Assembly: GCF_013085465.1 (NCBI RefSeq)
Contig: NZ_CP049838.1
Location: forward strand, 4,712,001-4,776,000
Direction of reading: 5' to 3'
DNA from: Streptomyces asoensis
GTDB lineage: Bacteria > Actinomycetota > Actinomycetes > Streptomycetales > Streptomycetaceae
DNA length: 64,000 bases
The first letter of the stretch is position 1; each line of letters starts with the position of its first letter. A program made the position numbers and the translations under genes. The notes beneath the pieces are model-generated. The model searched no databases, was not told where the DNA came from, and saw nothing but the letters and a program-made list of their open reading frames with translations. Shown here piece by piece: positions 45,574 to 54,608 of the stretch.

Positions 45574-46457
45574 AGCTTTCCCACCTGCCGCTGGGCCAGG
45601 TCCATGATCTTCGCCTTGGAGATCGGCTTGCTGTCGCTGATGTAGATCTCCACGTAGATGTCGCCCCGCCAGGCATGCGCCTCGGCCGTGTACAGCGGGA
45701 GGTAGCCCGGCTTCCGGTCGGGCGTGTCGTGCACGTAGGCCGTCCCGTTGCCGTCCCCGGTGCCCGGGACGGGCCAACTGCGGGTGTCGTCCTCGTCCTC
45801 GGCCCAGTAGTGGCCGTTGTCGGCCCACTCCGACGCGGCCGCCTTGCTCTCCTGGCGGAACTGCACGAGCCCGATCTGGACGTTGTACGTCTCGCCCACC
45901 CGCCACGAGGTCTCGGCGGCACGGCGGAACTCGTCGTCGACGAGGTTGTTGAACGTGGTGCCCGGCTTCTCGTACTGGTCCGCGTAGGTGGCCAGATCGG
46001 CCCAGCCGTCGCTGCCCACCGGGAACAGGCTGTCCTTCGCGCCCTTGGGGCGCGTGATCAGCAGCTTGCGCAGATCGCCGTCCGTCTTGACCCGCCGGTC
46101 CTGCGCCGCCGACAGCGGCTCGACCTCGCCCTTGCCCTGCCCGAGCACGGGCTGGGAGAGCGGCGGCAGCGCGGTCGGTTCGCGGTCGGCCTGGACGAGG
46201 AAACCGGCGCAGGCGCCGACGACGACACCGAGCACAGCGGCTCCGGCGATCATCAGCGTCGTACGTCCGCGGCGACGGCGGGGGCGCGGAAGAGGCGGTT
46301 CGGCCGCAACGGCTGCGGCTGCTCCTGCCTCGACGGCCTCTTCTGTCCCGTCTGCCTCGACATCTGCCTCGACATCTGCCTCGACATCTGCCTCGACTTT
46401 TGCCTCTACAACCCCGATTTCACCTGTTACCTCTTCGGCCCTTTCAGGACCTTCCAC
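45570..46457 (-). CDS. Membrane-anchored protein, operon gene 1
   Basis: 295 residues. The head contains a VEADVEADVEADVEAD run coded by 12-bp repeats at about 46358-46405. Then come a basic PRPRRRRGR stretch, one membrane segment (TTLMIAGAAVLGVVVGACAGFLV) and an exported domain with LATYADQYEKPGTTFNNLVD and WRGDIYVEIYISDSKPISKA. No family recognised. First of three coupled genes with the same topology. Confidence 0.82.
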   Translation of the reverse strand: MEGPERAEEVTGEIGVVEAKVEADVEADVEADVEADGTEEAVEAGAAAAVAAEPPLPRPRRRRGRTTLMIAGAAVLGVVVGACAGFLVQADREPTALPPLSQPVLGQGKGEVEPLSAAQDRRVKTDGDLRKLLITRPKGAKDSLFPVGSDGWADLATYADQYEKPGTTFNNLVDDEFRRAAETSWRVGETYNVQIGLVQFRQESKAAASEWADNGHYWAEDEDDTRSWPVPGTGDGNGTAYVHDTPDRKPGYLPLYTAEAHAWRGDIYVEIYISDSKPISKAKIMDLAQRQVGKL

Positions 46458-46558
46458 AACATCCCCCTCAGAAGCGTGAAGCGCGTGTTCCGTATCGCGC
46501 TCACAGGAGACCCATGGTCAACTCCAGGAGTTGTAGCCGAGTTGATTACGATTCAGGC

Positions 46559-46921
46559 ATGGCGAAGAAGCTCGTGATCAAGGTGACGGCGGGCGCAGAC
46601 GCGCCCGAACGGTGCTCTCAGGCGTTCACGGTCGCGGCCGTCGCCGTGGCCAGTGGGGTCGAGGTCTCGCTGTGGCTGACCGGGGAGTCCGCCTGGTTCG
46701 CGCTGCCGGGCCGGGCCGCCGAGTTCGAGCTGCCGCACGCGGCCCCGCTGCCCGGCCTGCTCGACGCGATCCTGGCCGGTGGCCGCCTCACCCTGTGCAC
46801 CCAGTGCGCGGCCCGCCGGGACATCACGGAGAAGGACGTCATCGAGGGCGTACGGATCGCGGGAGCGCAGGTGTTCGTGCAGGAGGCGCTGGCCGACGGC
46901 GTCCAGGCGCTCGTCTACTAG
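46559..46921 (+). CDS. DsrE-like family protein
   Basis: 120 residues, DsrE/DsrF fold. AKKLVIKVTAGADAPERCSQAF opens, VSLWLTGESAWFALPG follows, and the CTQCAARRDITEKDVIEGVR segment near residue 82 has a CxxC pair where sulfur-relay proteins carry the reactive Cys. The ATG at 46559 lies 6 bp past TACGAT (46547-46552), so it may be leaderless. It may act in sulfur handling, as sulfurtransferase genes lie nearby. Confidence 0.85.
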   Translation: MAKKLVIKVTAGADAPERCSQAFTVAAVAVASGVEVSLWLTGESAWFALPGRAAEFELPHAAPLPGLLDAILAGGRLTLCTQCAARRDITEKDVIEGVRIAGAQVFVQEALADGVQALVY

Positions 46922-46929
46922 GACAGGCC

Positions 46930-47190
46930 CTAGGGGCGGCGTTTCTTGCCGTCCAGCTCGTCCCACCACTCGTCGGACTTCGGATCGCCGGAGGGGTCGT
47001 CCCACCAGCGGTCCTCGGGACCGCGCCGGTTGGCGACCATCGCGGCGAGCGGCGGGATGACCATGGCCACCACACACATCCCGACGGCCACGGGCATCGA
47101 CCAGATACGCACGACTCCCCAGGCCAGAACGAACAGCACGATGCAGCTGCCCATCATGGCGAAGTAGACGTGCCTACGGCGGGCGTACAT
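46930..47190 (-). CDS. DUF3099 family membrane protein
   Basis: 86 residues with two membrane segments (YFAMMGSCIVLFVLAWGVV, then SMPVAVGMCVVAMVIPPLAA) and a Trp/Asp-rich tail (RWWDDPSGDPKSDEWWDELDG). It matches the actinobacterial DUF3099 family of unknown role. Convergent with the DsrE-like gene. Confidence 0.9.
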   Translation of the reverse strand: MYARRRHVYFAMMGSCIVLFVLAWGVVRIWSMPVAVGMCVVAMVIPPLAAMVANRRGPEDRWWDDPSGDPKSDEWWDELDGKKRRP

Positions 47191-47244
47191 AAGTCCAGGG
47201 TAGAACCGCCGCAGCCGATCGGGGCGGGGCCGGGTATGCCGGAA

Positions 47245-47280
47245 GGGCCGTGCCCCGGGGGTGAACCCGGGGCACGGCCC
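47245..47280 (-). terminator. Hairpin terminator after the DUF1416 gene
   Basis: Perfect 15-bp arms GGGCCGTGCCCCGGG (47245-47259) and CCCGGGGCACGGCCC (47266-47280) with a 6-nt loop, 24 bp past the DUF1416 stop. Confidence 0.9.
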
Positions 47281-47303
47281 TTGCGGTGTCGGGGTCCGAG
47301 GGG

Positions 47304-47591
47304 TCAGACCGCGATCGCGACCTCCGCGAGGCCGCCCTGCTGGGCGACGACCGTGCGGTCGGCGGTGGCGCCGGGGACGAGGGCACGAACGGTCCAGGTG
47401 CCCTCGGCCGCGTAGAAGCGGAACTGTCCGGTGGCGGAGGTCGGGACCTCCGCGGTGAACTCGCCGGTCGAGTCCAGCAGACGGACATAGCCCGTCACCG
47501 GCTCGCCGTCCCGGGTCACCTGACCCTGGATCGTGGTCTCACCGGGCTTGATCGTCGAGGCGTCCGGGCCGCCGGCCTTCGCTCCACACAT
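47304..47591 (-). CDS. DUF1416 domain protein
   Basis: 95 residues: MCGAKAGGPDASTIKPGETT, then TIQGQVTRDGEPVTGYVRLLD and ATGQFRFYAAEGTWTVRAL. The fold is a transthyretin-like beta sandwich. Actinobacterial DUF1416 genes almost always follow a sulfurtransferase gene, as here, 39 bp downstream of it. A role in sulfur transfer is suggested by context; the N-terminal Cys is invariant in members I recall. Confidence 0.92.
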   Translation of the reverse strand: MCGAKAGGPDASTIKPGETTIQGQVTRDGEPVTGYVRLLDSTGEFTAEVPTSATGQFRFYAAEGTWTVRALVPGATADRTVVAQQGGLAEVAIAV

Positions 47592-47630
47592 GTGCTTCTC
47601 CAGAGGTCGTTCAGGTCGGTCTTGGGCGGA

Positions 47631-48470
47631 TTACTTGTTGGCGCCGAGCTCGATCGGGACGCCGACGAGGGAGCCGTACTCGGTCCAGGAGCCGTCGTAG
47701 TTCTTGACGTTCTCCACGCCCAGCAGCTCGTGCAGCACGAACCAGGTCAGGGCCGAGCGCTCGCCGATGCGGCAGTACGCGATGGTGTCCTTGGCCAGGT
47801 CGACCTGCTCGTCGGCGTAGAGCTCCTTGAGCTCGTCGTCCGACTTGAAGGTGCCGTCGTCGTTGGCGTTCTTCGACCACGGGATGTTGCGGGCGGACGG
47901 GACGTGACCCGGACGCTGCGACTGCTCCTGCGGCAGGTGCGCGGGAGCGAGCAGCTTGCCGCTGAACTCGTCGGGCGAGCGGACGTCGACCAGGTTCTGC
48001 GAGCCGATGGCCGCCACGACGTCGTCGCGGAAGGCGCGGATGGCCTTGTTCTGCGGCTTGGCCTGGTAGGAGGTCTCGGGGCGCTCGGGCACCTCTTCGA
48101 CCAGCTCGCGGGCGTCCAGTTCCCACTTCTTGCGGCCACCGTCGAGAAGCTTGACGTTGTCGTGGCCGTAGAGCTTGAAGTACCAGTAGGCGTAGGACGC
48201 GAACCAGTTGTTGTTGCCGCCGTAGAGGATCACCAGCGTGTCGTTGGCGATGCCCTTGGCCGACAGGAGCTTCTCGAAGCCCTCCTGGTCGACGAAGTCA
48301 CGGCGGACCGGGTCCTGGAGGTCCTTGGTCCAGTCGATCCGGATGGCGTTCCGGATGTGGTTCTTCTCGTACGCGGACGTGTCCTCGTCGACCTCGACGA
48401 TGGCGATGTCGGCGTTGTCGAGGTTGGCCTCGACCCAGTCGGCGTCGACCAGGACGTCACTGCGGCTCAT
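47631..48470 (-). CDS. Thiosulfate sulfurtransferase (rhodanese)
   Basis: 279-residue two-domain rhodanese of the SseA/CysA type. The N-terminal inactive domain has IVEVDEDTSAYEKNHIRNA and ILYGGNNNWFASYAYWYFKL. The C-terminal domain has VDVRSPDEFSGKL and the active-site loop YCRIGERSALTWF (Cys about 234). The ATG at 48470 follows GGAGGAGAA. First structural gene of the operon with DUF1416; a Cys-containing leader peptide lies 140 bp upstream. Confidence 0.95.
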   Translation of the reverse strand: MSRSDVLVDADWVEANLDNADIAIVEVDEDTSAYEKNHIRNAIRIDWTKDLQDPVRRDFVDQEGFEKLLSAKGIANDTLVILYGGNNNWFASYAYWYFKLYGHDNVKLLDGGRKKWELDARELVEEVPERPETSYQAKPQNKAIRAFRDDVVAAIGSQNLVDVRSPDEFSGKLLAPAHLPQEQSQRPGHVPSARNIPWSKNANDDGTFKSDDELKELYADEQVDLAKDTIAYCRIGERSALTWFVLHELLGVENVKNYDGSWTEYGSLVGVPIELGANK

Positions 48471-48607
48471 GCTCGTTCTCCTCCGGGGCAGTTGCGGCGG
48501 GGGTGTGCAAGAAAGAGGGGTGCGCGGCCGGGTCTCGCCGGCGGCCGGCGCACGGATGCCCTCGAGTGAGGGCGCCGGGAGGCGCGGAAGGCCGGCGGCG
48601 CTTCCGC

Positions 48608-48691
48608 TCAGAAAGTGCGACAGAGCATGGCGGCGACGCGGCACAGGTCTACTGCCCGCCGCTTCGTGAGATCCGCCTGTCGCTGCATCAT
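48608..48691 (-). CDS. Cysteine-containing putative leader peptide
   Basis: 27-residue peptide MMQRQADLTKRRAVDL then CRVAAMLCRTF. The end matches the RRAVDLCRVAAMLC pattern of actinobacterial leader peptides found upstream of sulfur-metabolism genes. TACGAT (48698-48703 on the minus strand) lies 7 bp before the tandem ATG codons, so the mRNA is probably leaderless. Ribosome stalling at the two Cys codons would sense low cysteine and control the sulfurtransferase operon. A second-ATG start at 48688 is possible. Confidence 0.88.
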   Translation of the reverse strand: MMQRQADLTKRRAVDLCRVAAMLCRTF

Positions 48692-48776
48692 GTCGACGAT
48701 CGTAGGGACGGACAGGCGGGCATGTCACCAGCATGCCGAATGGTGAGATGCGATCGTCCGGATAGTGGGACAAGAA

Positions 48777-48814
48777 AAGCGCCCGGGCCGTCGTCGCACG
48801 GCTTCCGGGCGCTT
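48777..48814 (-). terminator. Hairpin terminator after the DUF2993 gene
   Basis: AAGCGCCCGG-GCCGT and ACGGC-TT-CCGGGCGCTT form a long stem with a small two-base bulge (arms 48777-48791 and 48798-48814). It lies between the leader-peptide promoter and the DUF2993 stop. Confidence 0.8.
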
Positions 48815-48898
48815 GTGTCCGCCGTCACCCCTACGGTACGGACGGCGGCGTCTCGCCTGTCGGACACTCTCCGTCCATCGCGGGCCCGGGAGTCAGCC

Positions 48899-49636
48899 CT
48901 ACCCGGCCAGCCTGACGTTCGAACCCTTCACCGAGATGTCCACACCGTTCGTCCCCGCCTGGACCTTGTCGAGCTGGATCCCGCCGGGCAGGTCGTCGAT
49001 CTTCTGCTCGAAGTCGGTGATCGAGCGCACCTCGCTCTCGGCGGCCTGGACCCCGCCGAAGCTGGGCAGCGAGTCGGCGTGCACGCGGACGGTGTCGCCC
49101 TCGACGGTGACCGTGCTGAGGACGTACACGGGCTGCGGCAGCTTGGTGCCGAGCACGGTGGCCTCGACGGCGACCTTGATCTTGCCGTTGCCGCCGTCGG
49201 AGAGGCCGACCACGTTGGCGGTGACGCCCTGCATCACCTGCGTCGGCTCGGACTTCGCCGTCTTCAGCAGCTCGGCGTAGGTGATGGACGCGGTGCCGGT
49301 GGCGCTGGAGGCGGTGGCGGAGCTGTAGTCACCGGAGAACTCGACGCCCTTCATGTCCGCCGCGAGGTCGTCGATACGGATCGTCTGACCGTTGGTACCG
49401 GTCGCCGCCTCGTAGTCCTTGATGCCGACCTCGACGTCGTCCAGCGAGCCGCCGACGACCTGGGTGAGGAACGGGAAGCCCTTGATGGACACGTCCGGGG
49501 TGGTGGCGAGACCCTCGTTGGCCTTCAGCTTGTCGGCCACCTCGCCCTCAGCGAAGTTCACGGCGAGGCGGTCCGCGAGCACGAACAGGCCGCCCAGGAC
49601 CACGACGACGACCAGCAGTATTCGAAGCGCACGCAT
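48899..49636 (-). CDS. DUF2993 (LmeA-like) secreted protein
   Basis: 245 residues. The N-terminal hydrophobic anchor is ALRILLVVVVVLGGLFVLA. The DUF2993 domain follows, with NFAEGEVADKLKANEGLA, VSIKGFPFLTQVVGGSLDDV (the GFPFLTQ signature), ITYAELLK and DDLPGGIQL. The related mycobacterial LmeA binds phosphoinositides in lipomannan maturation; the Streptomyces role is unknown. Confidence 0.92.
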   Translation of the reverse strand: MRALRILLVVVVVLGGLFVLADRLAVNFAEGEVADKLKANEGLATTPDVSIKGFPFLTQVVGGSLDDVEVGIKDYEAATGTNGQTIRIDDLAADMKGVEFSGDYSSATASSATGTASITYAELLKTAKSEPTQVMQGVTANVVGLSDGGNGKIKVAVEATVLGTKLPQPVYVLSTVTVEGDTVRVHADSLPSFGGVQAAESEVRSITDFEQKIDDLPGGIQLDKVQAGTNGVDISVKGSNVRLAG

Positions 49637-49766
49637 GCGGTAGTTCCCCCACCCGGATGACCTGAACGGTTCATTGACAACGGTTCAAGGTAACCCCGCG
49701 CGGAAGGGGCACCGGCGATTTGTCGATCACCTGTGACAGACCATCACCGCTCTTTACCCCTTACCC

Positions 49767-51182
49767 CTACGCCAGCGCCCGCCCGAGCACGTAGACCGCG
49801 GGCGCCGCCGCGGCCAGCGGCAGGGCCACGCCCGCCGTGAAGTGGACGAAGCGGGAGGGGTAGTCGTAGCTCGCGACCCGGTGGCCGACCAGCGCGCAGA
49901 CCGCAGCGCCCGCGCCGAGCAGCGCGCCCTTGGCGCCCAGGCCGGTCATCCCGCCGACCGCGATGCCCGCGCCCGCCGCGGCGAGCAGGGCCACCACGAC
50001 GGAGGCCGGGGTGGGCAACGGCAGCGCCCGGGCCAGGACGGCCACCGCCACCGCGGCCGCGCCGACCGTCACCGCGTCCGGCTCGGCGCCGAGGTGCCCG
50101 GTGGCGAGGATGGCCAGCGCGGAGGAGGCGACGGTCGCCATCAGTCCGTACATACGTTCGTCGGGGTCGGCGTGCGAGCGCAGCTGGAGCACCAGACAGA
50201 GCAGGACCCAGACGCCGAGGGTGCCGAAGATCGCGGCGGGCGCGTTCTCCCGGCCCGCCGCGAGGAGCGCCACGTCCGACACCAGTGCGCCCAGGAAGGC
50301 GAGCGCGATGCCCTGGCGGGCCGGCCACATGCCGTTCAGCCGGAACCAGCCCGCCGCCGTGACGGCTTGGAGCGCGACGAGCGGGACGAGGAGGGCGTAC
50401 GAGCCGATGGCCGCCGTACCGGACAGGAGCAGCCCGAGGAGCGCGGTGAGCGCGGCGGGCTGCATCCCCGGCTCGATGATCGGCGAACGCCCCTCGAGGC
50501 GGGCCCGCTGGGCGTCGGTGACGCGGGCGTTGCCGGCCAGGGTGGCGGGGCCGTAGGTCATGCCGGTGTCTCCGGTCGCGGGTTCCGGCACGGGGTCGGA
50601 AGCAAGGGGGGCGGCGGGCGCCGCGGGCGGGTAGGGGGCCTGCTGGGATGCCGGGGCCTGCCAGTTCCCCGCCTGGGCGTGGTGCTGCGGCTGGGCTTGG
50701 CTCTGCGGCTGGGCGTGGTGCTGCGGCTGGGCGTGGGTCTCCGGCGGCAGGGCCGCGCCCGCCGCGGGGCCGCCGCCGTAGGCCGGGGCGTTGCCGTACG
50801 CGGAGGCGTTGCCGTACCCGGGGGCGTCGTCGTACGCGGGAGCGTCGTCGTACGCGGGAGCGTTGCCGTACGCGGGAGCGTTGCCGTACGCGGGCTGCGG
50901 GCTGCCGTAGATCGGCGCCTCGCCCGTCTGCGGGGGCAGATAGGCGGTCCGGGCCGGGTCGGCCGGGGTGACCGGCGACTGGACGCTCGTCTCCCAGGTC
51001 TGGCCCTGCCACTGCTGCGTGTCCTGGAGATGGGCCTGCGGGTCCTCGTACCCCTGCTGCCCCGGCCACGCCTGCTGCATCGCCTGCTGGGGCTGCTGGG
51101 GCTGCTGCTGGGCGTACGGGTCGTACCCCTCGTAGCCCTCGTGCCCCTCGTAGCCCTGATGGTCGTACGGCTGGTCGGTCAT
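49767..51182 (-). CDS. Polytopic membrane protein with Gln/Tyr/Pro-rich head
   Basis: 471 residues. The cytoplasmic head (1-230) is low complexity, with GYEGYDPYAQQQ, tandem (P)AYGNA/AYDDA units (about 100-145, encoded by 15-bp repeats at 50770-50900) and AQPQHHAQPQSQ. Then come about eight hydrophobic segments (230-471), such as ALTALLGLLLSGTAAIGS and FGTLGVWVLLCLVLQL. No family recognised. The ATG at 51182 is 1 bp past the MoaD-like stop and follows GGAGGGTGAG. Confidence 0.82.
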   Translation of the reverse strand: MTDQPYDHQGYEGHEGYEGYDPYAQQQPQQPQQAMQQAWPGQQGYEDPQAHLQDTQQWQGQTWETSVQSPVTPADPARTAYLPPQTGEAPIYGSPQPAYGNAPAYGNAPAYDDAPAYDDAPGYGNASAYGNAPAYGGGPAAGAALPPETHAQPQHHAQPQSQAQPQHHAQAGNWQAPASQQAPYPPAAPAAPLASDPVPEPATGDTGMTYGPATLAGNARVTDAQRARLEGRSPIIEPGMQPAALTALLGLLLSGTAAIGSYALLVPLVALQAVTAAGWFRLNGMWPARQGIALAFLGALVSDVALLAAGRENAPAAIFGTLGVWVLLCLVLQLRSHADPDERMYGLMATVASSALAILATGHLGAEPDAVTVGAAAVAVAVLARALPLPTPASVVVALLAAAGAGIAVGGMTGLGAKGALLGAGAAVCALVGHRVASYDYPSRFVHFTAGVALPLAAAAPAVYVLGRALA

Positions 51183-51183
51183 C

Positions 51184-51438
51184 TCACCCTCCTGCGAACG
51201 GCGGGAGCACCTCGACCGTGCCGCCGTCGGCCAGCCGTACCGTCTCATGTTCGCGGGTGCCCACGGGGTCACCGTCGACGAGGAACGAGCATCGTTGCAG
51301 GACACGCACGAGTTCACCGGGGTGTCGCGCACGTGCGGCGTCGAGTGCCTCGGCGAGTGTGGCCGCGTCATGCGGCTCCTCGGCGACCCCGGCCGCGGCC
51401 TTGGCGGCCGCCCAGTAGCGCACCGTGACCTTGGGCAT
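51184..51438 (-). CDS. MoaD/ThiS-like ubiquitin-fold sulfur carrier
   Basis: 84 residues ending in the Gly-Gly tail typical of sulfur carriers (VEVLPPFAGG). VTVRYWAAAKAAAGVAEE and RCSFLVDGDPVG match MoaD/ThiS. The ATG at 51438 gives MPKVTVRYWA. The C-terminal thiocarboxylate would need an E1-like activator, not present in the window. Immediately upstream of the polytopic protein. Confidence 0.9.
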   Translation of the reverse strand: MPKVTVRYWAAAKAAAGVAEEPHDAATLAEALDAARARHPGELVRVLQRCSFLVDGDPVGTREHETVRLADGGTVEVLPPFAGG

Positions 51439-51475
51439 CAGGTTCCTCAATCGATCGGCTGTGTACACGGTCAGG

Positions 51476-52315
51476 CTAGCCCGCCCGTGCGACCGCCCAG
51501 TCCCCGATACGGGCCAGCAGGCCGTCGTCGGCCGCGTGCTCGGCGTGGCCCATGCCGTGCTCCAGCCAGAGTTCGCCGTGGCCGGCGGCGGCCTCGGCCA
51601 GCATCCGGGGGTGGTCGAGGGGGAAGTAGCCGTCCTGGTCGCCGTGCACGATCAGCAGCGGGGTCGGCGCGATCTTCGGGACCGCCTCGACCGGGGACAG
51701 CGGGACGGGGTCCCAGTCCCGGCGGTGGATACGGGTGCGGAAGCCGTAGCGGCCGACCAGGCGTCCCTCGGGGCGGGTGACCATCCAGTGCAGCCGGCGC
51801 ATCGGGGCCGTGCCGCGGTAGTACCAGCGGGCGGGGGCGCTCACGGAGACGACGGCGTCCACCGTCCCCTCGTACAGCGCCGCGTGCCGCAGCACCACCG
51901 AGCCGCCCATCGAGAAGCCGACGGTCACCACGCGCGCGTGCCCGAGCGAGCGGGCCCACTCCACCACGGCGGCCAGGTCGAGGACCTCGCGGTCGCCGAC
52001 CGTCGAGTGTCCGCCGGAGCGGCCGTGGCCCCGGAAGGAGAAGGTGACGACGGCGCCGTATCGGGCGAGGGCGGACGCCACGCGCCGCACGTGCGGGCGG
52101 TCCACGTCCCCGGTGAACCCGTGGGCGACGACGAACACCGGGTGACGGGTGGATGGCGCGGAGCTGTCGTATACGGCCGCACCCGGTTCGTATACGGAAT
52201 CGACGGAAATCCCGTCGGCGGTGGGCAGAAACGTCCGCAATGGTGCGTGCGTGCCCGTCTCGGAATACGGACGAACGGTGGAACGTGCCACATGACCTGC
52301 CGGACCGCTGCTCAT
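51476..52315 (-). CDS. Alpha/beta hydrolase
   Basis: 279 residues. The nucleophile elbow is VGFSMGGSVVLRH (Ser near 136), the oxyanion region FVVAHGFTGDVDRPHVR, the acid in LLIVHGDQDGYFP and the His near LEHGMGHAEHA. Cap-less esterase/lipase-like. Substrate unknown. Divergent from glnR. Confidence 0.92.
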   Translation of the reverse strand: MSSGPAGHVARSTVRPYSETGTHAPLRTFLPTADGISVDSVYEPGAAVYDSSAPSTRHPVFVVAHGFTGDVDRPHVRRVASALARYGAVVTFSFRGHGRSGGHSTVGDREVLDLAAVVEWARSLGHARVVTVGFSMGGSVVLRHAALYEGTVDAVVSVSAPARWYYRGTAPMRRLHWMVTRPEGRLVGRYGFRTRIHRRDWDPVPLSPVEAVPKIAPTPLLIVHGDQDGYFPLDHPRMLAEAAAGHGELWLEHGMGHAEHAADDGLLARIGDWAVARAG

Positions 52316-52517
52316 GTGGGCTATTCTGCTGGACAGAGGACTCGGGCAGCGTAGCCCCCGGGTCCTTTTGTGCTTTCGGAAGCGTTGTATACGAAATGGG
52401 AACCGGGCGGGAAACGCCAGGTGACCTCAGGTGTACGGCCCCCCGGGATCGCAGAGCAGTGCCGCAAAAGCCGCAGTGCCGCAATGTCCTCGCAGGGACC
52501 GAGGAGGAACCAGACGT

Positions 52518-53306
52518 ATGAGTTCTCTGCTGCTCCTGACCAACGCTCTCCAGCCGTCGACGGAGGTGCTTCCGGCCCTCGGACTGCTGCTGCACAACGT
52601 GCGGGTGGCCCCGGCCGAAGGCCCCGCCCTCGTCGACACCCCCGGTGCCGACGTCATCCTGATCGACGGCCGCCGCGATCTGCCCCAGGTCCGCAGCCTC
52701 TGCCAGCTGCTGCGCTCCACCGGACCGGGCTGTCCGCTCATCCTGGTCGTGACCGAGGGCGGCCTCGCCGCCGTCACCGCCGACTGGGGCATCGACGACG
52801 TACTGCTGGACACCGCCGGACCGGCCGAGGTCGAGGCCCGGCTGCGGCTGGCCATGGGCCGCCAGCAGATCGTCAACGACGACTCCCCGATGGAGATCCG
52901 CAACGGCGACCTGTCGGTCGACGAGGCCACCTACAGCGCGAAGCTGAAGGGGCGGGTCCTGGACCTCACCTTCAAGGAGTTCGAGCTCCTGAAGTACCTG
53001 GCCCAGCACCCGGGCCGGGTGTTCACCCGCGCACAGCTGCTCCAGGAGGTCTGGGGCTACGACTACTTCGGCGGCACCCGTACCGTCGACGTCCACGTAC
53101 GACGTCTGCGCGCCAAGCTCGGCCCCGAGCACGAGTCGCTGATCGGAACCGTCCGGAACGTCGGTTATCGATTCGTTACCCCTGAGAAGGGGGAGCGTGC
53201 GAGCGAGGAAGCGAAGGCCAAGGCGGACCGGTCGGAGCGGTCAAACACGGAGGAAGCGGACAACGCGGCCGCCCTGGACGCCGAAGAGGTCTCGGCGGAG
53301 GCGTAG
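52518..53306 (+). CDS. glnR: GlnR, orphan nitrogen response regulator
   Basis: 262-residue OmpR-type regulator nearly matching GlnR of S. coelicolor: [34 protein letters not shown] (conserved Asp) and the winged helix [38 protein letters not shown]. The receiver lacks the usual acidic pair of phosphorylated regulators, as known for GlnR. It activates glnA, amt and other nitrogen genes and competes with PhoP at some promoters. The ATG at 52518 follows GAGGAGGAAC. No kinase gene adjoins it. Confidence 0.96.
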   Translation: MSSLLLLTNALQPSTEVLPALGLLLHNVRVAPAEGPALVDTPGADVILIDGRRDLPQVRSLCQLLRSTGPGCPLILVVTEGGLAAVTADWGIDDVLLDTAGPAEVEARLRLAMGRQQIVNDDSPMEIRNGDLSVDEATYSAKLKGRVLDLTFKEFELLKYLAQHPGRVFTRAQLLQEVWGYDYFGGTRTVDVHVRRLRAKLGPEHESLIGTVRNVGYRFVTPEKGERASEEAKAKADRSERSNTEEADNAAALDAEEVSAEA

Positions 53307-53411
53307 TACCCGCCGGTAGGCCCGGCACCCGCTCGGGAAGGGCATTGCTCGCGCACAGGGAAGCTCCTGTACGCCCTGCCCAGAGCGGGTCCATCCGCGT
53401 AGACTCCGCGC

Positions 53412-54434
53412 GTGGCCAAGGTGACTCGGGATGATGTGGCGCGACTGGCGGGGACTTCTACCGCCGTCGTCAGTTATGTCATCAACAACGGACCCCGGCC
53501 GGTCGCCCCGGCCACGCGCGAGCGTGTCCTCGCCGCCATCAAGGAGCTGGGGTACCGGCCCGACCGGGTCGCCCAGGCGATGGCGTCACGGCGCACCGAC
53601 CTCATAGGCCTGATCATCCCGGACGCCCGTCAGCCCTTCTTCGGCGAGATGGCGCACGCGGTCGAGCAGGCCGCCTCCGAGCGCGGAAAGATGGTGCTGG
53701 TCGGCAACACCGACTACGTCGCCGAGCGCGAGGTCCACTATCTGCGCGCGTTCCTCGGGATGCGCGTCTCGGGGCTCATCCTCGTCAGCCACGCGCTGAA
53801 CGACCTGGCGGCCGCGGAGATCGACGCCTGGGACGCCCGGGTGGTGCTGCTGCACGAACGCCCCGAGGCCATCGACGACGTCGCCGTCGTCACCGACGAC
53901 CTGGGCGGCGCCCAGCTCGCCGTACGCCACCTCCTGGAGCACGGCTACGAGTACGTGGCCTGTGTCGGCGGCACCGCGGAGACCCCCTCCGTCGGCGACC
54001 CGGTCTCCGACCACGTCGAGGGCTGGCGGCGCGCGATGGACGAGGCCGGCGTCAGCACCGAGGGCCGGCTCTTCGAGGCGCCGTACAACCGCTACGACGC
54101 CTACCGCGTCTCCCTGGAACTGCTGGCGGGCCCGGACCGGCCGCCGGCCGTCTTCTGCTCCACCGACGACCAGGCGATCGGTCTGCTGCGCGCGGCGCGC
54201 GAGCTGCGTATCGACGTGCCCGGCGAGCTGGCGGTCATCGGCTTCGACGACATCAAGGAAGCGGCCCTCGCCGACCCGCCCATGACAACGATCGCGTCGG
54301 ACCGCTCCGCGATGGCCCGGGCGGCGGTCGACCTCGTCCTGGACGACGGTCTGCGGGTCGCGGGGTCGCGGCGCGAGCGGCTGAAGGTGTTCCCGTCGCA
54401 GCTGGTGGTGCGGCGGTCCTGCGGCTGCGAGTAA
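53412..54434 (+). CDS. LacI family regulator
   Basis: 340 residues. The N-terminal helix-turn-helix is [20 protein letters not shown] followed by hinge [20 protein letters not shown]. The periplasmic-binding-like domain has [34 protein letters not shown] and [17 protein letters not shown]. Effector unknown. Starts with GTG at 53412. About 105 bp after glnR in the same direction. Confidence 0.94.
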   Translation: MAKVTRDDVARLAGTSTAVVSYVINNGPRPVAPATRERVLAAIKELGYRPDRVAQAMASRRTDLIGLIIPDARQPFFGEMAHAVEQAASERGKMVLVGNTDYVAEREVHYLRAFLGMRVSGLILVSHALNDLAAAEIDAWDARVVLLHERPEAIDDVAVVTDDLGGAQLAVRHLLEHGYEYVACVGGTAETPSVGDPVSDHVEGWRRAMDEAGVSTEGRLFEAPYNRYDAYRVSLELLAGPDRPPAVFCSTDDQAIGLLRAARELRIDVPGELAVIGFDDIKEAALADPPMTTIASDRSAMARAAVDLVLDDGLRVAGSRRERLKVFPSQLVVRRSCGCE

Positions 54435-54608
54435 CCGTTCACGGGCCTGTACGAGTCGTTCACAGGCCTGTATGAGCCGTGTATGAGACGCGTCTGAGAG
54501 GCTCCGCACGACTTCCGGATCGCTCTTTATATCGGGCATACGCGGTTCTGGCGGGCTTCTCAGGGAGCACTCAGGGAGCTCTCATGGTCAGGCGCGAAGC
54601 TTCTTTCC

